This document shows, piece after piece, positions 43,587 through 52,774 of a stretch of DNA of 64,000 nucleotides; the stretch's first letter is position 1; the number at the start of each line of letters is the position of its first letter. The stretch is from positions 1,860,001-1,924,000 of the forward strand of contig OZ257133.1 of the NCBI GenBank assembly GCA_965279135.1, in the 5' to 3' direction. The stretch is from Croceimicrobium sp965279135. Its GTDB lineage: Bacteria; Bacteroidota; Bacteroidia; Flavobacteriales; Schleiferiaceae. The translations under genes were made by a program, and so were the position numbers. The notes beneath the pieces were generated by a model, which was not told the DNA's origin, ran no database searches, and saw only the letters and a list, made by a program, of their open reading frames with translations.

Positions 43587-44927
43587 ATGGAAGAGCAATT
43601 ACGTGCGATATCGCCGGTTGACGGTCGCTATCACAAAGTAAGTAAAAAGCTAGGGAACTACTTCTCCGAATTCGCCCTGATTCAGTATCGAGTGCGGGTT
43701 GAAATTGAATACTTTATTGCTCTTTGCGAGATTCCCTTACCCCAATTGCGCAACTTCAACCGAGCCCATTTTATTGAATTGAGAGATATCTATCTCGATT
43801 TCAGTATTGCAGATGCTCAACGCATAAAGGAGATCGAAAAAACCACCAATCACGATGTAAAGGCGGTAGAATATTTCATAAAAGAGCATTTTGAGAAATT
43901 AGATCTTCAGAAGTATCAGGAGTTCATTCATTTTGGTCTCACTTCACAGGACATTAACAATACGGCGGTTCCTCTTTCACTCAAGGAATACATCGGGCAA
44001 GACTATCTGGCACTTTTAGGAGACCTGGTTGTGATGCTCAGTGAATTGGCGAATGATTGGGCAGAAATACCTATGCTGGCCCGTACCCACGGTCAACCTG
44101 CTTCACCTACTCGTTTAGGTAAGGAGATCCTGGTTTTCGTAGAAAGATTAGATCAGCAAATGCGATTGCTAAGGCATATACCCTTTGCGGCTAAATTCGG
44201 AGGAGCCACCGGAAACTTCAATGCACACCGAGTTACCTATCCGGAAATGGATTGGAAAAGCTTTGGCGATCAGTTTGTAAGTGATATCCTGGGCTTACAA
44301 CATTCGTGGCCCACCACCCAGATCGAACATTACGATCATATGGCAGCTCTCTTTGACTGCTTAAAGCGCATCAACACCATTATTCTTGATTTGAATAGAG
44401 ATATGTGGACTTACATCTCCATGGACTATTTCAAGCAAAGGATTAAAGAAGGAGAAGTGGGATCCTCTGCCATGCCTCATAAGGTAAACCCAATTGATTT
44501 CGAAAACAGCGAAGGAAATCTGGGAATAGCCAATGCTCTGTTTGAACATCTTTCCGCTAAACTACCCGTTTCCCGATTGCAAAGAGATCTTACGGATAGC
44601 ACGGTATTGCGAAATATTGGAGTACCCTTGGCTCATACTGTGATAGCCATCAATTCTACCATTAAGGGTTTGGGCAAACTACTCTTAAATGAATCCGCTT
44701 TGTCGGCAGATCTTGAGGCTAATTGGGCTGTGGTAGCAGAAGCTATTCAGAATATATTAAGACGGGAAGCTTATCCTAAACCTTATGAAGCACTTAAAGC
44801 ACTTACTCGCACTAATGACGGCATAAATGCTTCGAGTATTGCTGATTTCATAGAAAAATTAGACGTGGCAGAATCTATCAAAGTAGAAATGCGCGCAATC
44901 ACTCCCCAGAACTATACCGGTCTATAA
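43587..44927 (+). CDS. purB: Adenylosuccinate lyase
   Basis: This 446-residue enzyme splits SAICAR and adenylosuccinate, releasing fumarate in purine synthesis. Landmarks are MEEQLRAISPVDGRYHKVSK at the start, TSQDINNTAVPL, the active-site block TRTHGQPASPT-like (here ARTHGQPASPTRLGKE) and the signature GSSAMPHKVNPIDFENSEGN. I use the ATG at 43587. The frame is open seven codons earlier but the family start is MEEQ-like. A terminator follows at 44963. Confidence 0.96.
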   Translation: MEEQLRAISPVDGRYHKVSKKLGNYFSEFALIQYRVRVEIEYFIALCEIPLPQLRNFNRAHFIELRDIYLDFSIADAQRIKEIEKTTNHDVKAVEYFIKEHFEKLDLQKYQEFIHFGLTSQDINNTAVPLSLKEYIGQDYLALLGDLVVMLSELANDWAEIPMLARTHGQPASPTRLGKEILVFVERLDQQMRLLRHIPFAAKFGGATGNFNAHRVTYPEMDWKSFGDQFVSDILGLQHSWPTTQIEHYDHMAALFDCLKRINTIILDLNRDMWTYISMDYFKQRIKEGEVGSSAMPHKVNPIDFENSEGNLGIANALFEHLSAKLPVSRLQRDLTDSTVLRNIGVPLAHTVIAINSTIKGLGKLLLNESALSADLEANWAVVAEAIQNILRREAYPKPYEALKALTRTNDGINASSIADFIEKLDVAESIKVEMRAITPQNYTGL

Positions 44928-44962
44928 ATTTAGAATCGGTATAGATATAATTGTACTCTATC

Positions 44963-44985
44963 AGAGCGATTAATGCAATCGCTCT
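44963..44985 (+). terminator. Terminator of purB
   Basis: A 9-bp stem (AGAGCGATT/AATCGCTCT) with a 5-base loop is followed by TTTTTATTTTT, 36 bases past the purB stop. Confidence 0.87.
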
Positions 44986-45021
44986 TTTTTATTTTTGTGG
45001 ACCTTCCGAAAAATCCATGCT

Positions 45022-47289
45022 ATGATATTTGATATTGAAATGATCAAGGAGGTTTACGGCAAGTTTCCTTCTAAGGTAAAAGCTGCCCGGGAACTCACTG
45101 GAAAACCTCTCACGCTTGCAGAAAAAATTCTTTACGCTCACCTCTGGGAAGCTAATCCTGAAAGCCCTTATACGCGCGGAAAAAGCTATGTAGACTTTGC
45201 TCCAGATCGGGTGGCGATGCAAGACGCTACTGCTCAAATGGCTTTGCTACAATTCATGCAAAGCGGTCGTAAAAAGGCCGCTGTACCGAGCACTGTACAC
45301 TGTGATCATCTTATTCAAGCCCAGGTAGGCGCTGCTCAAGATTTGGCCAATGCCAAGCAAAAGAGCTCTGAGGTATTTGACTTTTTACAGTCTGTTTCCA
45401 ATAAATACGGAATCGGTTTCTGGGAACCCGGAGCAGGTATTATACATCAGGTAGTACTCGAGAATTACGCTTTCCCCGGAGGAATGATGATCGGTACTGA
45501 CTCTCACACGGTTAATGCCGGTGGACTAGGAATGGTGGCCGTGGGAGTTGGCGGAGCTGATGCGGTTGATGTAATGGCAGGAATGCCTTGGGAACTCAAA
45601 TTCCCCAAATTGATCGGAGTAAAGCTTACCGGTAAACTAAGTGGATGGACAGCTTCTAAAGATGTAATCCTTAAGGTAGCAGGTATTTTAACAGTAAAAG
45701 GCGGAACTGGAGCCATCGTAGAATACTTTGGGCCTGGTGCGGAGTCTTTAAGTTGCACCGGTAAGGGAACCATTTGTAATATGGGCGCTGAAATTGGTGC
45801 CACTACCTCCACCTTTGGTTACGATGCAAAGATGGGCGAATATCTTCGTGGAACGGGTCGCGCAGAGATCGCGGACCTTGCTGATGGTATTGCGGAACAT
45901 CTTACCGGGGATGCTGAAGTATATGCCAACCCCGAGCAGTATTTTGACCAGGTAATTGAAATTGATCTCAGTACTCTTGAACCACATATTAACGGACCTT
46001 ATACTCCGGACCGTGCTACTCCAATAAGCGAATTCGCCAAGGTTGTAAAAGAAGAAGGCTGGCCAGAGGAGCTAGAAGTTGGTCTTATTGGCTCTTGTAC
46101 GAATTCCTCTTATGAGGATCTTACCCGTTCAGCATCTATTGCTCAACAGGCCATTGATAAAAAACTAAAAGCCCGCGCGGAATTTACAGTTACACCCGGC
46201 TCGGAACAGGTGCGTTTCACCGCGGAGCGGGATGGATTATTAGACAAGTTTGATGCTATGGGAGGTGTCGTACTGGCTAATGCTTGCGGACCTTGTATTG
46301 GTCAGTGGGCTCGTCATACTGATGATCCTGATCGTAAAAACTCCATCATCACCTCCTTTAATAGAAACTTCGCAAAGCGTAATGATGGTAACCCCAATAC
46401 GCACAGCTTCGTAGCTAGTCCCGAAATCGTTACCGCATTGGCGATTGCCGGTAAGATGAGTTTCAATCCACTTACCGATACTCTTACCAATGAGAATGGA
46501 GAGGAAGTGAAATTAGAGGAGCCTCTAGGTATAGAAATGCCACCTGCAGGGTACGCCGTTGAGGATAATGGCTACCATGCCCCAGCATCTGATGGCAGCG
46601 GTGTTAATGTCGTGGTTGCTGACGGATCAGAACGCTTGCAAATCCTGGAGCCTTTCCAGCCATGGGACGGTTCTAATATTGAGGGAATGAAGCTGATCAT
46701 TAAGGCCAAGGGAAAATGTACCACGGATCATATTTCGATGGCCGGACCTTGGTTGAGATTCCGTGGTCACCTCGATAATATCTCTAATAATACCTTAACC
46801 GGGGCCATTAACTATTTCAACGAAGAAGCAGGCTTAGTTAAAAACCAACTAAGTGGAGAATATGGTTCGGTACCGGATGTGCAGCGCGCTTATAAAGCAG
46901 CTGGAATACCAACCATCGTGGTAGGAGATCACAATTACGGAGAAGGAAGTTCCAGAGAGCATGCCGCAATGCAGCCAAGGCACTTAGGAATGCGCATAGT
47001 TCTAGTGAAGTCTTTTGCGCGTATTCACGAGACAAACCTTAAAAAACAAGGTATGTTAGGCTTAACCTTTGCTAATGAAGCGGATTACGACAAATTCCAG
47101 GAAGACGATACCATTAGCACGGTTGATTTGAATGACTTTCAACCCGGAAAGCCGGTTCACCTTAAACTGGTTCATGCCGACGGGAGTGAAAATGTTATTG
47201 CCTGTAACCACACCTATAATGAAGGTCAAATTGCTTGGTTCCGTGCCGGCAGTGCACTCAACAAGATAAAAGCTGATAACAAAGCCTAA
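45022..47289 (+). CDS. Aconitate hydratase
   Basis: This 755-residue TCA-cycle enzyme turns citrate into isocitrate with a 4Fe-4S cluster. Cluster cysteines lie in SCTNSSYED (near residue 358) and ACGPCIGQW (near 421 and 424). Other marks are IGTDSHTVNAGGLGMVAVGVGGADA and the C-terminal GEGSSREHAAMQPRHLG. The ATG at 45022 (MIFDIEMIKEVYGKFPSKVK) is the family-typical start. It is the mitochondrial-type aconitase (AcnA/ACO2 family), common in Bacteroidota. Confidence 0.95.
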   Translation: MIFDIEMIKEVYGKFPSKVKAARELTGKPLTLAEKILYAHLWEANPESPYTRGKSYVDFAPDRVAMQDATAQMALLQFMQSGRKKAAVPSTVHCDHLIQAQVGAAQDLANAKQKSSEVFDFLQSVSNKYGIGFWEPGAGIIHQVVLENYAFPGGMMIGTDSHTVNAGGLGMVAVGVGGADAVDVMAGMPWELKFPKLIGVKLTGKLSGWTASKDVILKVAGILTVKGGTGAIVEYFGPGAESLSCTGKGTICNMGAEIGATTSTFGYDAKMGEYLRGTGRAEIADLADGIAEHLTGDAEVYANPEQYFDQVIEIDLSTLEPHINGPYTPDRATPISEFAKVVKEEGWPEELEVGLIGSCTNSSYEDLTRSASIAQQAIDKKLKARAEFTVTPGSEQVRFTAERDGLLDKFDAMGGVVLANACGPCIGQWARHTDDPDRKNSIITSFNRNFAKRNDGNPNTHSFVASPEIVTALAIAGKMSFNPLTDTLTNENGEEVKLEEPLGIEMPPAGYAVEDNGYHAPASDGSGVNVVVADGSERLQILEPFQPWDGSNIEGMKLIIKAKGKCTTDHISMAGPWLRFRGHLDNISNNTLTGAINYFNEEAGLVKNQLSGEYGSVPDVQRAYKAAGIPTIVVGDHNYGEGSSREHAAMQPRHLGMRIVLVKSFARIHETNLKKQGMLGLTFANEADYDKFQEDDTISTVDLNDFQPGKPVHLKLVHADGSENVIACNHTYNEGQIAWFRAGSALNKIKADNKA

Positions 47290-47312
47290 GATTTTCAGCA
47301 TGTTAGTACAAG

Positions 47313-47335
47313 CCCTTTCGGCCGAGCCGAGAGGG
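47313..47335 (+). terminator. Terminator of the aconitase gene
   Basis: A 9-bp stem (CCCTTTCGG/CCGAGAGGG with one T-G pair) and a 5-base loop are followed by eight T. Confidence 0.85.
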
Positions 47336-47406
47336 TTTTTTTTATCTTTAGAGACTTCCAACCCTCAGTAATAGACCAACGTCTTACAATTGAAACTATA
47401 TTGGAA

Positions 47407-48441
47407 ATGAAAAAAATATATACGCTGCTATTTTTAATCCCCCTATCGCTATTAGCTCAGGATTTCAACTATTCCCCAGCAATTAATCGCAATCTGGAAA
47501 TGCTATTTGACAACTATCTTATTGATTATAATAAGATGGTGAATATTGATCCTAATACCAATCCATTAGACACTTTTGGCGTGGTAGAGATTTATCGAAA
47601 TGGCATTGGGCACTATACGGCAGGAAGGGAATTTTCCAATGACACCTTAGTTTCCAACTGGATTTGCAGCAGCATGGCTAATAAGAACATCGTGGGTATT
47701 CAGGATTTGGCCAGAGGGTCTGTTATCCAGCGCGATGAAATCCATTTCGACGCTAACGGAAATGATACCTTGATTGAGATTTATGCTGAAACCTCAACTC
47801 CGGGTAGTCTCACAAAAATCCAGGACTTTAAGCTGTTCTACAACAGTTATGGCCTGGACAGTGCCGCTATTATTGACGGAGCAGGTGGATTCGGGAATGA
47901 GGTATTTTACAGCTTCCGCCGTAATGCAACCGGTAAACTAGATTCGCTAGTTGCGGCTATCACCTTTGCGGGAAGCGCCTATCCCATTCAAACTCTCATC
48001 TATTTCGAAAATGCAAATGGCGATCTGGATAGTATCAATCTGCTAAACAATTTAACCGGAGTAATTGAAGAGCAGGTTCGGGCAAAGAGCGATGCTAATG
48101 GCAAGATCTATGAGTTCAGCCTTTATGAGCGCGATATGAATAATGAATGGAGCATTTACGATACCTATGTACTGAGTACCGAATCCTTCTTTAATATGGT
48201 TGAAAACGCGCAAGCTTTTGATTTCGAGATTTATCCTAATCCTGCGCAGAAAGAGATTCGATTAGATGTCAATCAACCAGGGGCCTATAAGCTCTACCAT
48301 CTAAGTGGTACCCTCTTCAATAGCGGTGAATATGTAGCGGGTGAAAGTATCCAAATTGAAAGCCTTCCTGAAGGAGTATATGTGCTCTACCTGGAGCTCA
48401 ATGATGGTTCAAGAAGCACTAAACGCTTTGTAAAGAACTAA
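47407..48441 (+). CDS. Secreted protein with T9SS sorting domain
   Basis: This 344-residue protein starts at the ATG at 47407 (a TTG two codons earlier is less likely). It has a signal peptide (about 1-18, ending LLAQ), a beta-rich middle of unknown kind and a C-terminal type A sorting domain of about 75 residues: FDFEIYPNPAQKEIRLDV, with AYKLYHLSGTLFNSGEY and EGVYVLYLEL following. It is exported through the outer membrane and probably anchored to the surface. The middle domain gives no enzyme motif. It is monocistronic. Confidence 0.85.
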   Translation: MKKIYTLLFLIPLSLLAQDFNYSPAINRNLEMLFDNYLIDYNKMVNIDPNTNPLDTFGVVEIYRNGIGHYTAGREFSNDTLVSNWICSSMANKNIVGIQDLARGSVIQRDEIHFDANGNDTLIEIYAETSTPGSLTKIQDFKLFYNSYGLDSAAIIDGAGGFGNEVFYSFRRNATGKLDSLVAAITFAGSAYPIQTLIYFENANGDLDSINLLNNLTGVIEEQVRAKSDANGKIYEFSLYERDMNNEWSIYDTYVLSTESFFNMVENAQAFDFEIYPNPAQKEIRLDVNQPGAYKLYHLSGTLFNSGEYVAGESIQIESLPEGVYVLYLELNDGSRSTKRFVKN

Positions 48442-48463
48442 GAATACTTTAACATATTTTGCG

Positions 48464-48487
48464 GCCCCGAGCATCTCTGTTCGGGGC
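48464..48487 (+). terminator. Terminator of the T9SS gene
   Basis: A 7-bp stem (GCCCCGA/TCGGGGC) with a 10-base loop is followed by TTTTTATTTTT. Confidence 0.85.
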
Positions 48488-48531
48488 TTTTTATTTTTAA
48501 ATTGCTGGGAATCAAATCTAATCTACTAACA

Positions 48532-48966
48532 ATGACCACAGCTAATATCTACCTCACTTTCAATGGCAATTGCCGCGAGGTGTTTGAATTCTATCAAAAG
48601 GTATTTGGAGGAGAGTTCCCTTATGTTGGAACCTTTGCCGATATGCCAGCCCAAGAGGGAATGCCTCCCATTCCTGATGAGTTTAAGAATCGAATTATGC
48701 ATATGAGCCTACCGATAAGCAAGGAAACAGCTTTAATGGGTAGCGATGTAATCCCAGGTATGGGTGATGATATGGTTATTGGCACGAACTTCTCCGTTTC
48801 AATCAGTACGGATTCTAAGGAGGAAGCAGATCGGATTTTTGCGGGAATCTCTGAAGGCGGTCAAGTTACCATGCCTATGGACTCCACTTTTTGGGGTGAC
48901 TATTTTGGAATGTGCACGGACCAATTCGGCATAAACTGGATGATTGGTTTTCAAGAAGCTCAGTAA
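48532..48966 (+). CDS. VOC family protein (PhnB/glyoxalase-like)
   Basis: This 144-residue protein has the vicinal-oxygen-chelate pattern: IYLTFNGNCREVFEFYQKVFGGEF at the start, RIMHMSLPI, the central DGG-type strand and a C-terminal WGDYFGMCTDQFGINWMIGF. This is the PhnB-like subgroup, often labelled demethylmenaquinone/3-demethylubiquinone-like, with unknown substrate. The ATG at 48532 avoids an N-terminal extension that reads from the terminator. Confidence 0.87.
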   Translation: MTTANIYLTFNGNCREVFEFYQKVFGGEFPYVGTFADMPAQEGMPPIPDEFKNRIMHMSLPISKETALMGSDVIPGMGDDMVIGTNFSVSISTDSKEEADRIFAGISEGGQVTMPMDSTFWGDYFGMCTDQFGINWMIGFQEAQ

Positions 48967-49068
48967 TAAGGTGTAGCAGAGCTTCCTATTTCCAGAGCAG
49001 AATTCGTATAATTGTGCGGCCTTGAAAAAATCAAGGCTGATAACCCATAACAACCAAATAAGCTACGC

Positions 49069-49416
49069 ATGGATTCTGCAAAAGTTGATCAGTTCATTTT
49101 AGCCAATAGCAAGTATTTCGAAAGTCATCACATTCCCGGTATTCGGGAGCGATTACTTGAAATGGATGAATCCCAATGGCATACGGTGCTGACCTCAACC
49201 TATAAGGATCCTACTACCATTCTAATCATTTCAATTTTAGCCGGACAGCTTGGTATTGACCGCTTTATGATCGGTGATACCGGAATGGGAATTGGAAAAC
49301 TTCTTACCTGCGGTGGCCTTGGCATTTGGGCTATTATCGATTGGTTTATGATTATGGGGGCTACCCGTGATAAGAATATCGAAAAACTTCAGAGGGTTCT
49401 AACCAGTAATGGATAA
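49069..49416 (+). CDS. TM2 domain membrane protein
   Basis: This 115-residue protein has a soluble N terminus of about 55 residues and then a TM2 hairpin: ILAGQLGIDRFMIGDTGMGIGKLLTCGGLGIWAIIDWFMI, with the DRF turn motif after the first span and a D in the second. TM2 proteins are small and of uncertain function. It is the first gene of a tight four-gene run. Its stop overlaps the next start (TAATG). Confidence 0.87.
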   Translation: MDSAKVDQFILANSKYFESHHIPGIRERLLEMDESQWHTVLTSTYKDPTTILIISILAGQLGIDRFMIGDTGMGIGKLLTCGGLGIWAIIDWFMIMGATRDKNIEKLQRVLTSNG

Positions 49417-49832
49417 TGACCGCGAGGAGGAACAAACTATACCTGCTCCTCTCAGTGGCCTTTATTGGAGCCTATACCTATCTGGGCTTTCATTTTATCG
49501 ATACTCAGGAAACTGCGCAACCAGATTTTTGCATCATTAAGCAGGTTGCAGATGTACCTTGTCCTTCTTGTGGCACGACCCGTTCGGTCATTGCCTTGAG
49601 TGAAGGAAATGCTACTGAAGCTGCTTTAAAGTATAATCCTCTGGGCTATCTGATAAGTCTTATCCTAATTATTGGACCGCTCTGGTTATTGGCCGACGTA
49701 CTGCGTAAAAGCAGCTCTCTATTTCTCTTTTACCAAAAATTCGAAGAACAGATAAAGAAGCCTCGCTTTGCCTGGCCCTTAATTATCCTGATTCTCGCAA
49801 ATTGGATTTGGAATTTTTATAAGGGTCTATGA
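49416..49832 (+). CDS. DUF2752 membrane protein
   Basis: This 138-residue protein has three membrane segments and the DUF2752 hallmark CPSCGTTRSV (about 49-58) between spans one and two. The cysteine pair could bind metal or take part in redox chemistry, which is untested. The start overlaps the TM2 gene stop by one base and the stop overlaps the next start by 4 bases (ATGA). Confidence 0.85.
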   Translation: MTARRNKLYLLLSVAFIGAYTYLGFHFIDTQETAQPDFCIIKQVADVPCPSCGTTRSVIALSEGNATEAALKYNPLGYLISLILIIGPLWLLADVLRKSSSLFLFYQKFEEQIKKPRFAWPLIILILANWIWNFYKGL

Positions 49833-50272
49833 TTCACATTAAACCATTTAGCTACAAGCCAGGTGAGCATGAAACGGAGCGCGCTTCCAACAGCTACCTC
49901 ATGTCGCTCATTGCTTTTGTAGCAGGAATGCCTCTACCTATAGTAAATCTGATTGCCACCTTCATTTTCTTCCTTGGAAATCTTAGGTCCAGTCCATTTG
50001 TTCGATGGCATTGTACCCAAGCCCTACTTTCTCAGGCTTCCATGTTGGTGATCAATTCGGTGGCCTTCTGGTGGACTATTTCAATTCTGTTTTACGGTGA
50101 GTTAATCACCAATGATTACATCGCCTATTTGATTGTAGCCTTCCTCTTCAATTTGACCGAGTTCATCGCTACTATTTACACGGCGATTCAGGTTAGAAAA
50201 GGAATTCACGTTCAATGGTGGCTTTATGGAACCCTTACGGAAAGTCTTTTAACTAGCAAGAGCTATGAGTAG
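49829..50272 (+). CDS. DUF4870-like membrane protein
   Basis: This 147-residue protein has about four membrane segments. The pattern is that of DUF4870/Tic20-like small membrane proteins: an early polar stretch with ERASNSYLMSLIAFVAGMPLP, then PFVRWHCTQALLSQASMLVIN (RWH/HxxQ motif) and a terminal basic loop. It overlaps the previous and following genes by 4 and 8 bases. The function is unknown. Confidence 0.75.
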   Translation: MIHIKPFSYKPGEHETERASNSYLMSLIAFVAGMPLPIVNLIATFIFFLGNLRSSPFVRWHCTQALLSQASMLVINSVAFWWTISILFYGELITNDYIAYLIVAFLFNLTEFIATIYTAIQVRKGIHVQWWLYGTLTESLLTSKSYE

Positions 50273-51092
50273 AGCAATCGGACAGGCGATCATTACCGTA
50301 CTGATCTTTATGGCGGCCTGGAAAGGGCTTTCCCAATTAGATCTTATGAATTTCTTCAGAGTGGAAGAAGCTCAAACCCGAACGGAAGAAAAGCTAGGAG
50401 AACTGCTGACCAATATGCTTGAGGAGAGTGAGGTTATCATCGAAGACCCTTATATGATCGAAACTCTGGATAGCATTTTAAACAGGGTCTGTAAGGCCAA
50501 TGATATCGATCGGGAAGAAATTCACCTCCACTTAGTACTGAAGGATGAGATTAACGCCTTTGCCATGCCAGCTGGAAACCTGGTAATTTATAGCGGCTTA
50601 ATCCAGGCTTCTGAAAATCCCGAGGAATTGAGTGGGGTGATTTGCCATGAGCTGGCACATATTCAGCTCAATCACGTAATGAAGAAGCTGATAAAAGAAA
50701 TTGGTCTGAGCGTTTTAATTGCCGGAACGGCTGGAGATGCGGGACCTCAAGTGATGAGGGAGGTAATGCGGAGCTTATCCTCTTCTGCCTTTGACCGCAG
50801 CATGGAAAGGGAAGCCGATCTTAAAGGAGTAGAATATCTCGTTGCCAGTGAAATAGATCCCGAACCATTTGCTGACTTCATGTTCAAAATGGCATTGGAC
50901 AATGAAGGCAATGCTTATCCGGATATACTTCAATGGGTAAGCACTCATCCCGAACTCGAGGAACGAGCTGAATACATCATTGAATACGGTAAAGAAACTG
51001 GTGGGGGTAATTATACTCCAGTTTTGAGCGATAGCACTTGGACTGGTCTCAAAGCGGAGTTAAATAGCTATGCTGAGGATAATCTTTGGTAG
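50265..51092 (+). CDS. M48 family metalloprotease
   Basis: This 275-residue protein has one N-terminal membrane segment or signal (about 5-20) and an M48 core: the zinc site HELAH (128-132) in SGVICHELAHIQLNHV and the third ligand at about E183 in SMEREADLKGVEYL. Such proteases (BepA, HtpX, Oma1 group) act in envelope protein quality control. There is no TPR tail, so it is the short form. It closes the TM2-DUF2752-DUF4870-like operon, and a repeat array follows. Confidence 0.9.
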   Translation: MSRAIGQAIITVLIFMAAWKGLSQLDLMNFFRVEEAQTRTEEKLGELLTNMLEESEVIIEDPYMIETLDSILNRVCKANDIDREEIHLHLVLKDEINAFAMPAGNLVIYSGLIQASENPEELSGVICHELAHIQLNHVMKKLIKEIGLSVLIAGTAGDAGPQVMREVMRSLSSSAFDRSMEREADLKGVEYLVASEIDPEPFADFMFKMALDNEGNAYPDILQWVSTHPELEERAEYIIEYGKETGGGNYTPVLSDSTWTGLKAELNSYAEDNLW

Positions 51093-51104
51093 GGTTGTGT
51101 TTTT

Positions 51105-51590
51105 CTTCAACGCAAAGACGCAAAGAGCGCAAAGTACCGCTAAGGTTTACTAGGCGCCCTGTGAAACTTTGTGCACTCTGCGCCTTGAGTTCGCCGTAGG
51201 CGGACGGGCGGTGTATTACTTAAACGCAAAGAAGCAAAGGACGCAGAGGTTCGCAAAGTGTACTATGCGCTCTGTGAAGCTTTGCGCTCTTTGCGCCTTG
51301 AGGCTGCCGCTAGACAGACGGGCGGTGAAAAAACTCTCGATTACTTCAACGCAAAGAAGCAAAGGACGCAGAGGTTCGCTAAGGGTTTCATACGCTCTGT
51401 GAAGCTTGGCGTCCTTTGCGCCTTGAGTTCGCCACCGGCGGACGGGCGGTGAAGAAAACTCTCATTACATCAACGCAAAGAAGCAAAGGACGCAGAGGTT
51501 CGCAAAGGGTTTCATGCGCTCTGTGAAACTTGGCGTTCTTTGCGCCTTGAGACTGCCGCCAGGCAGTCGGGCGGTGAAGAAATCCACAAA
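51105..51590. repeat. Hairpin-forming tandem repeat array A (4 units of about 124 bp)
   Basis: Four units start at 51105, 51221, 51346 and 51470. Each opens with a CTTCAACGCAAAG-like or TTAAACGCAAAG-like end and runs through AAGAAGCAAAGGACGCAGAGG. It then turns into a complementary stretch (CTCTGTGAAGCTTGGCGTCC, then TTTGCGCCTTGAG), so every unit can fold into one long hairpin. A short second palindrome (CTGCC GCCA GGCAG type) with ACGGGCGGTGAA ends most units. There are no unique spacers. Frames inside are not real genes. Nothing else is seen between the M48 gene and the lipoprotein gene. Confidence 0.9.
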
Positions 51591-51634
51591 CAATACTACG
51601 CCCTAAGCAGGAAGGATTTGCTTAACTTGTAATT

Positions 51635-52342
51635 ATGAAGTCTTACCTCTACTTCGCCCCGATTGTTTTCTTACTCCTTTCATGCGAAGGCCGTAAAGCC
51701 AAGATACCGCTACCCAGCGATGAGCCATTCACCATAGGAAACCGGGATGCCTATGACTATTACAAGAAATACAATTCTCCTATTATCATCACCGGACGAA
51801 ACCATAGCGTACACTGGGATCTGGATCAGGATGGTATAGATGATATTTTATTCAATTGTCAGATTGAATTGGCAAATGTTCGGACCTTAAAAGAGTTAAG
51901 ATTTTCAGGCAGCAACGGCTGGCAGCTCGCCGCTAAGCCTTTCGTGGATAGTATTTTTATCTGTAGCTCAAACCCGATGATTTCCTCAATTTATAATAAA
52001 GGAACCGGTAAAGTATGCGACTCGAACCACCTGAATTTTGTAAGACAAGATACCCTTGGATTTGACCCTGAAGTCAGTTTTACCGAAGGGCAAACGATTA
52101 ACTATACTGATTTCACAGATGAAGCCATAATCCATCTCTATCATCACTACTACAGCAGTCAAATCGTAACTTACATTATGCCTCAATACGATAGCCTTGA
52201 GGACGAACACTTCATTGTGTTCCAAGATGGAAGTAAAAATCCACCGCGGTATGCCTGGATGCGGTTTAAGGTTAATACGGAAATAGGCCATTTCCAGATT
52301 GAGGTTTATGAACTAGCTGTGCAGGCTGAAAACTCAGATTAG
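51635..52342 (+). CDS. Lipoprotein between the two repeat arrays
   Basis: This 235-residue protein has a signal peptide with lipobox LLSC followed by EGRKAK. A segment DLDQDGIDD (near residue 68-76) resembles an EF-hand-like or FG-GAP calcium loop. A beta-rich C-terminal half ends FQIEVYELAVQ. No family is recognised. It is isolated: array A ends 45 bases before it and array B starts about 80 bases after it. Confidence 0.65.
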   Translation: MKSYLYFAPIVFLLLSCEGRKAKIPLPSDEPFTIGNRDAYDYYKKYNSPIIITGRNHSVHWDLDQDGIDDILFNCQIELANVRTLKELRFSGSNGWQLAAKPFVDSIFICSSNPMISSIYNKGTGKVCDSNHLNFVRQDTLGFDPEVSFTEGQTINYTDFTDEAIIHLYHHYYSSQIVTYIMPQYDSLEDEHFIVFQDGSKNPPRYAWMRFKVNTEIGHFQIEVYELAVQAENSD

Positions 52343-52424
52343 CGGCAGTATTCTATGGCTTGTGTGTGTAAGACCTTAACTGTCCGGATAAAGACCAGCC
52401 TCTAGGAATAATTGGGTTGTTGCT

Positions 52425-52762
52425 TCAACGCAAAGAAGAAAAGAACGTATATAGCGGACGGGCGGTGAATTACTTAAACGCAAAGAAGCAAAGAACGCAA
52501 AGTACCGCTAAGGGTTACCTGCAGCTCTGTGAAACTTGGCGTCCTTTGCGCCTTGAGACTGCCGCTAGGCAGTCGGGCGGTGAAAAAACTCTCGATTACT
52601 TCAACGCAAAGAAGCAAAGAACGCAAAGTACCGCAAAGGGTTACCTGCAGCTCTGTGAAGCTTGGCGTCCTTTGCGCCTTGAGACTGCCGCCAGGCAGAC
52701 GGGCGGTGAAGAAATTTTACCTCAACGCAAAGGCACAAAGAGCGCAAAGGGTAATTCGTTAC
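52425..52762. repeat. Hairpin-forming tandem repeat array B (2 full and 2 partial units)
   Basis: This is the same family as array A in the same orientation. It has a truncated first unit (about 52425-52474), two full units (starting at 52475 and 52601) and a truncated last unit (about 52722-52762) that ends just before the sulfotransferase stop. Units differ from array A mainly in the inner loop (GTACCGCTAAGGGTTACCTG in place of TTCGCAAAGGGTTTC). No gene is seen here; open frames are translations of the repeat. Confidence 0.9.
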
Positions 52763-52774
52763 CCGATGCAAAAA

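Noticed and set aside
51105..52762. Possible CRISPR arrays
   Set aside because: The repeats are about 124 bp and directly adjacent, with no unique spacers of constant length, and no cas genes are in the window.
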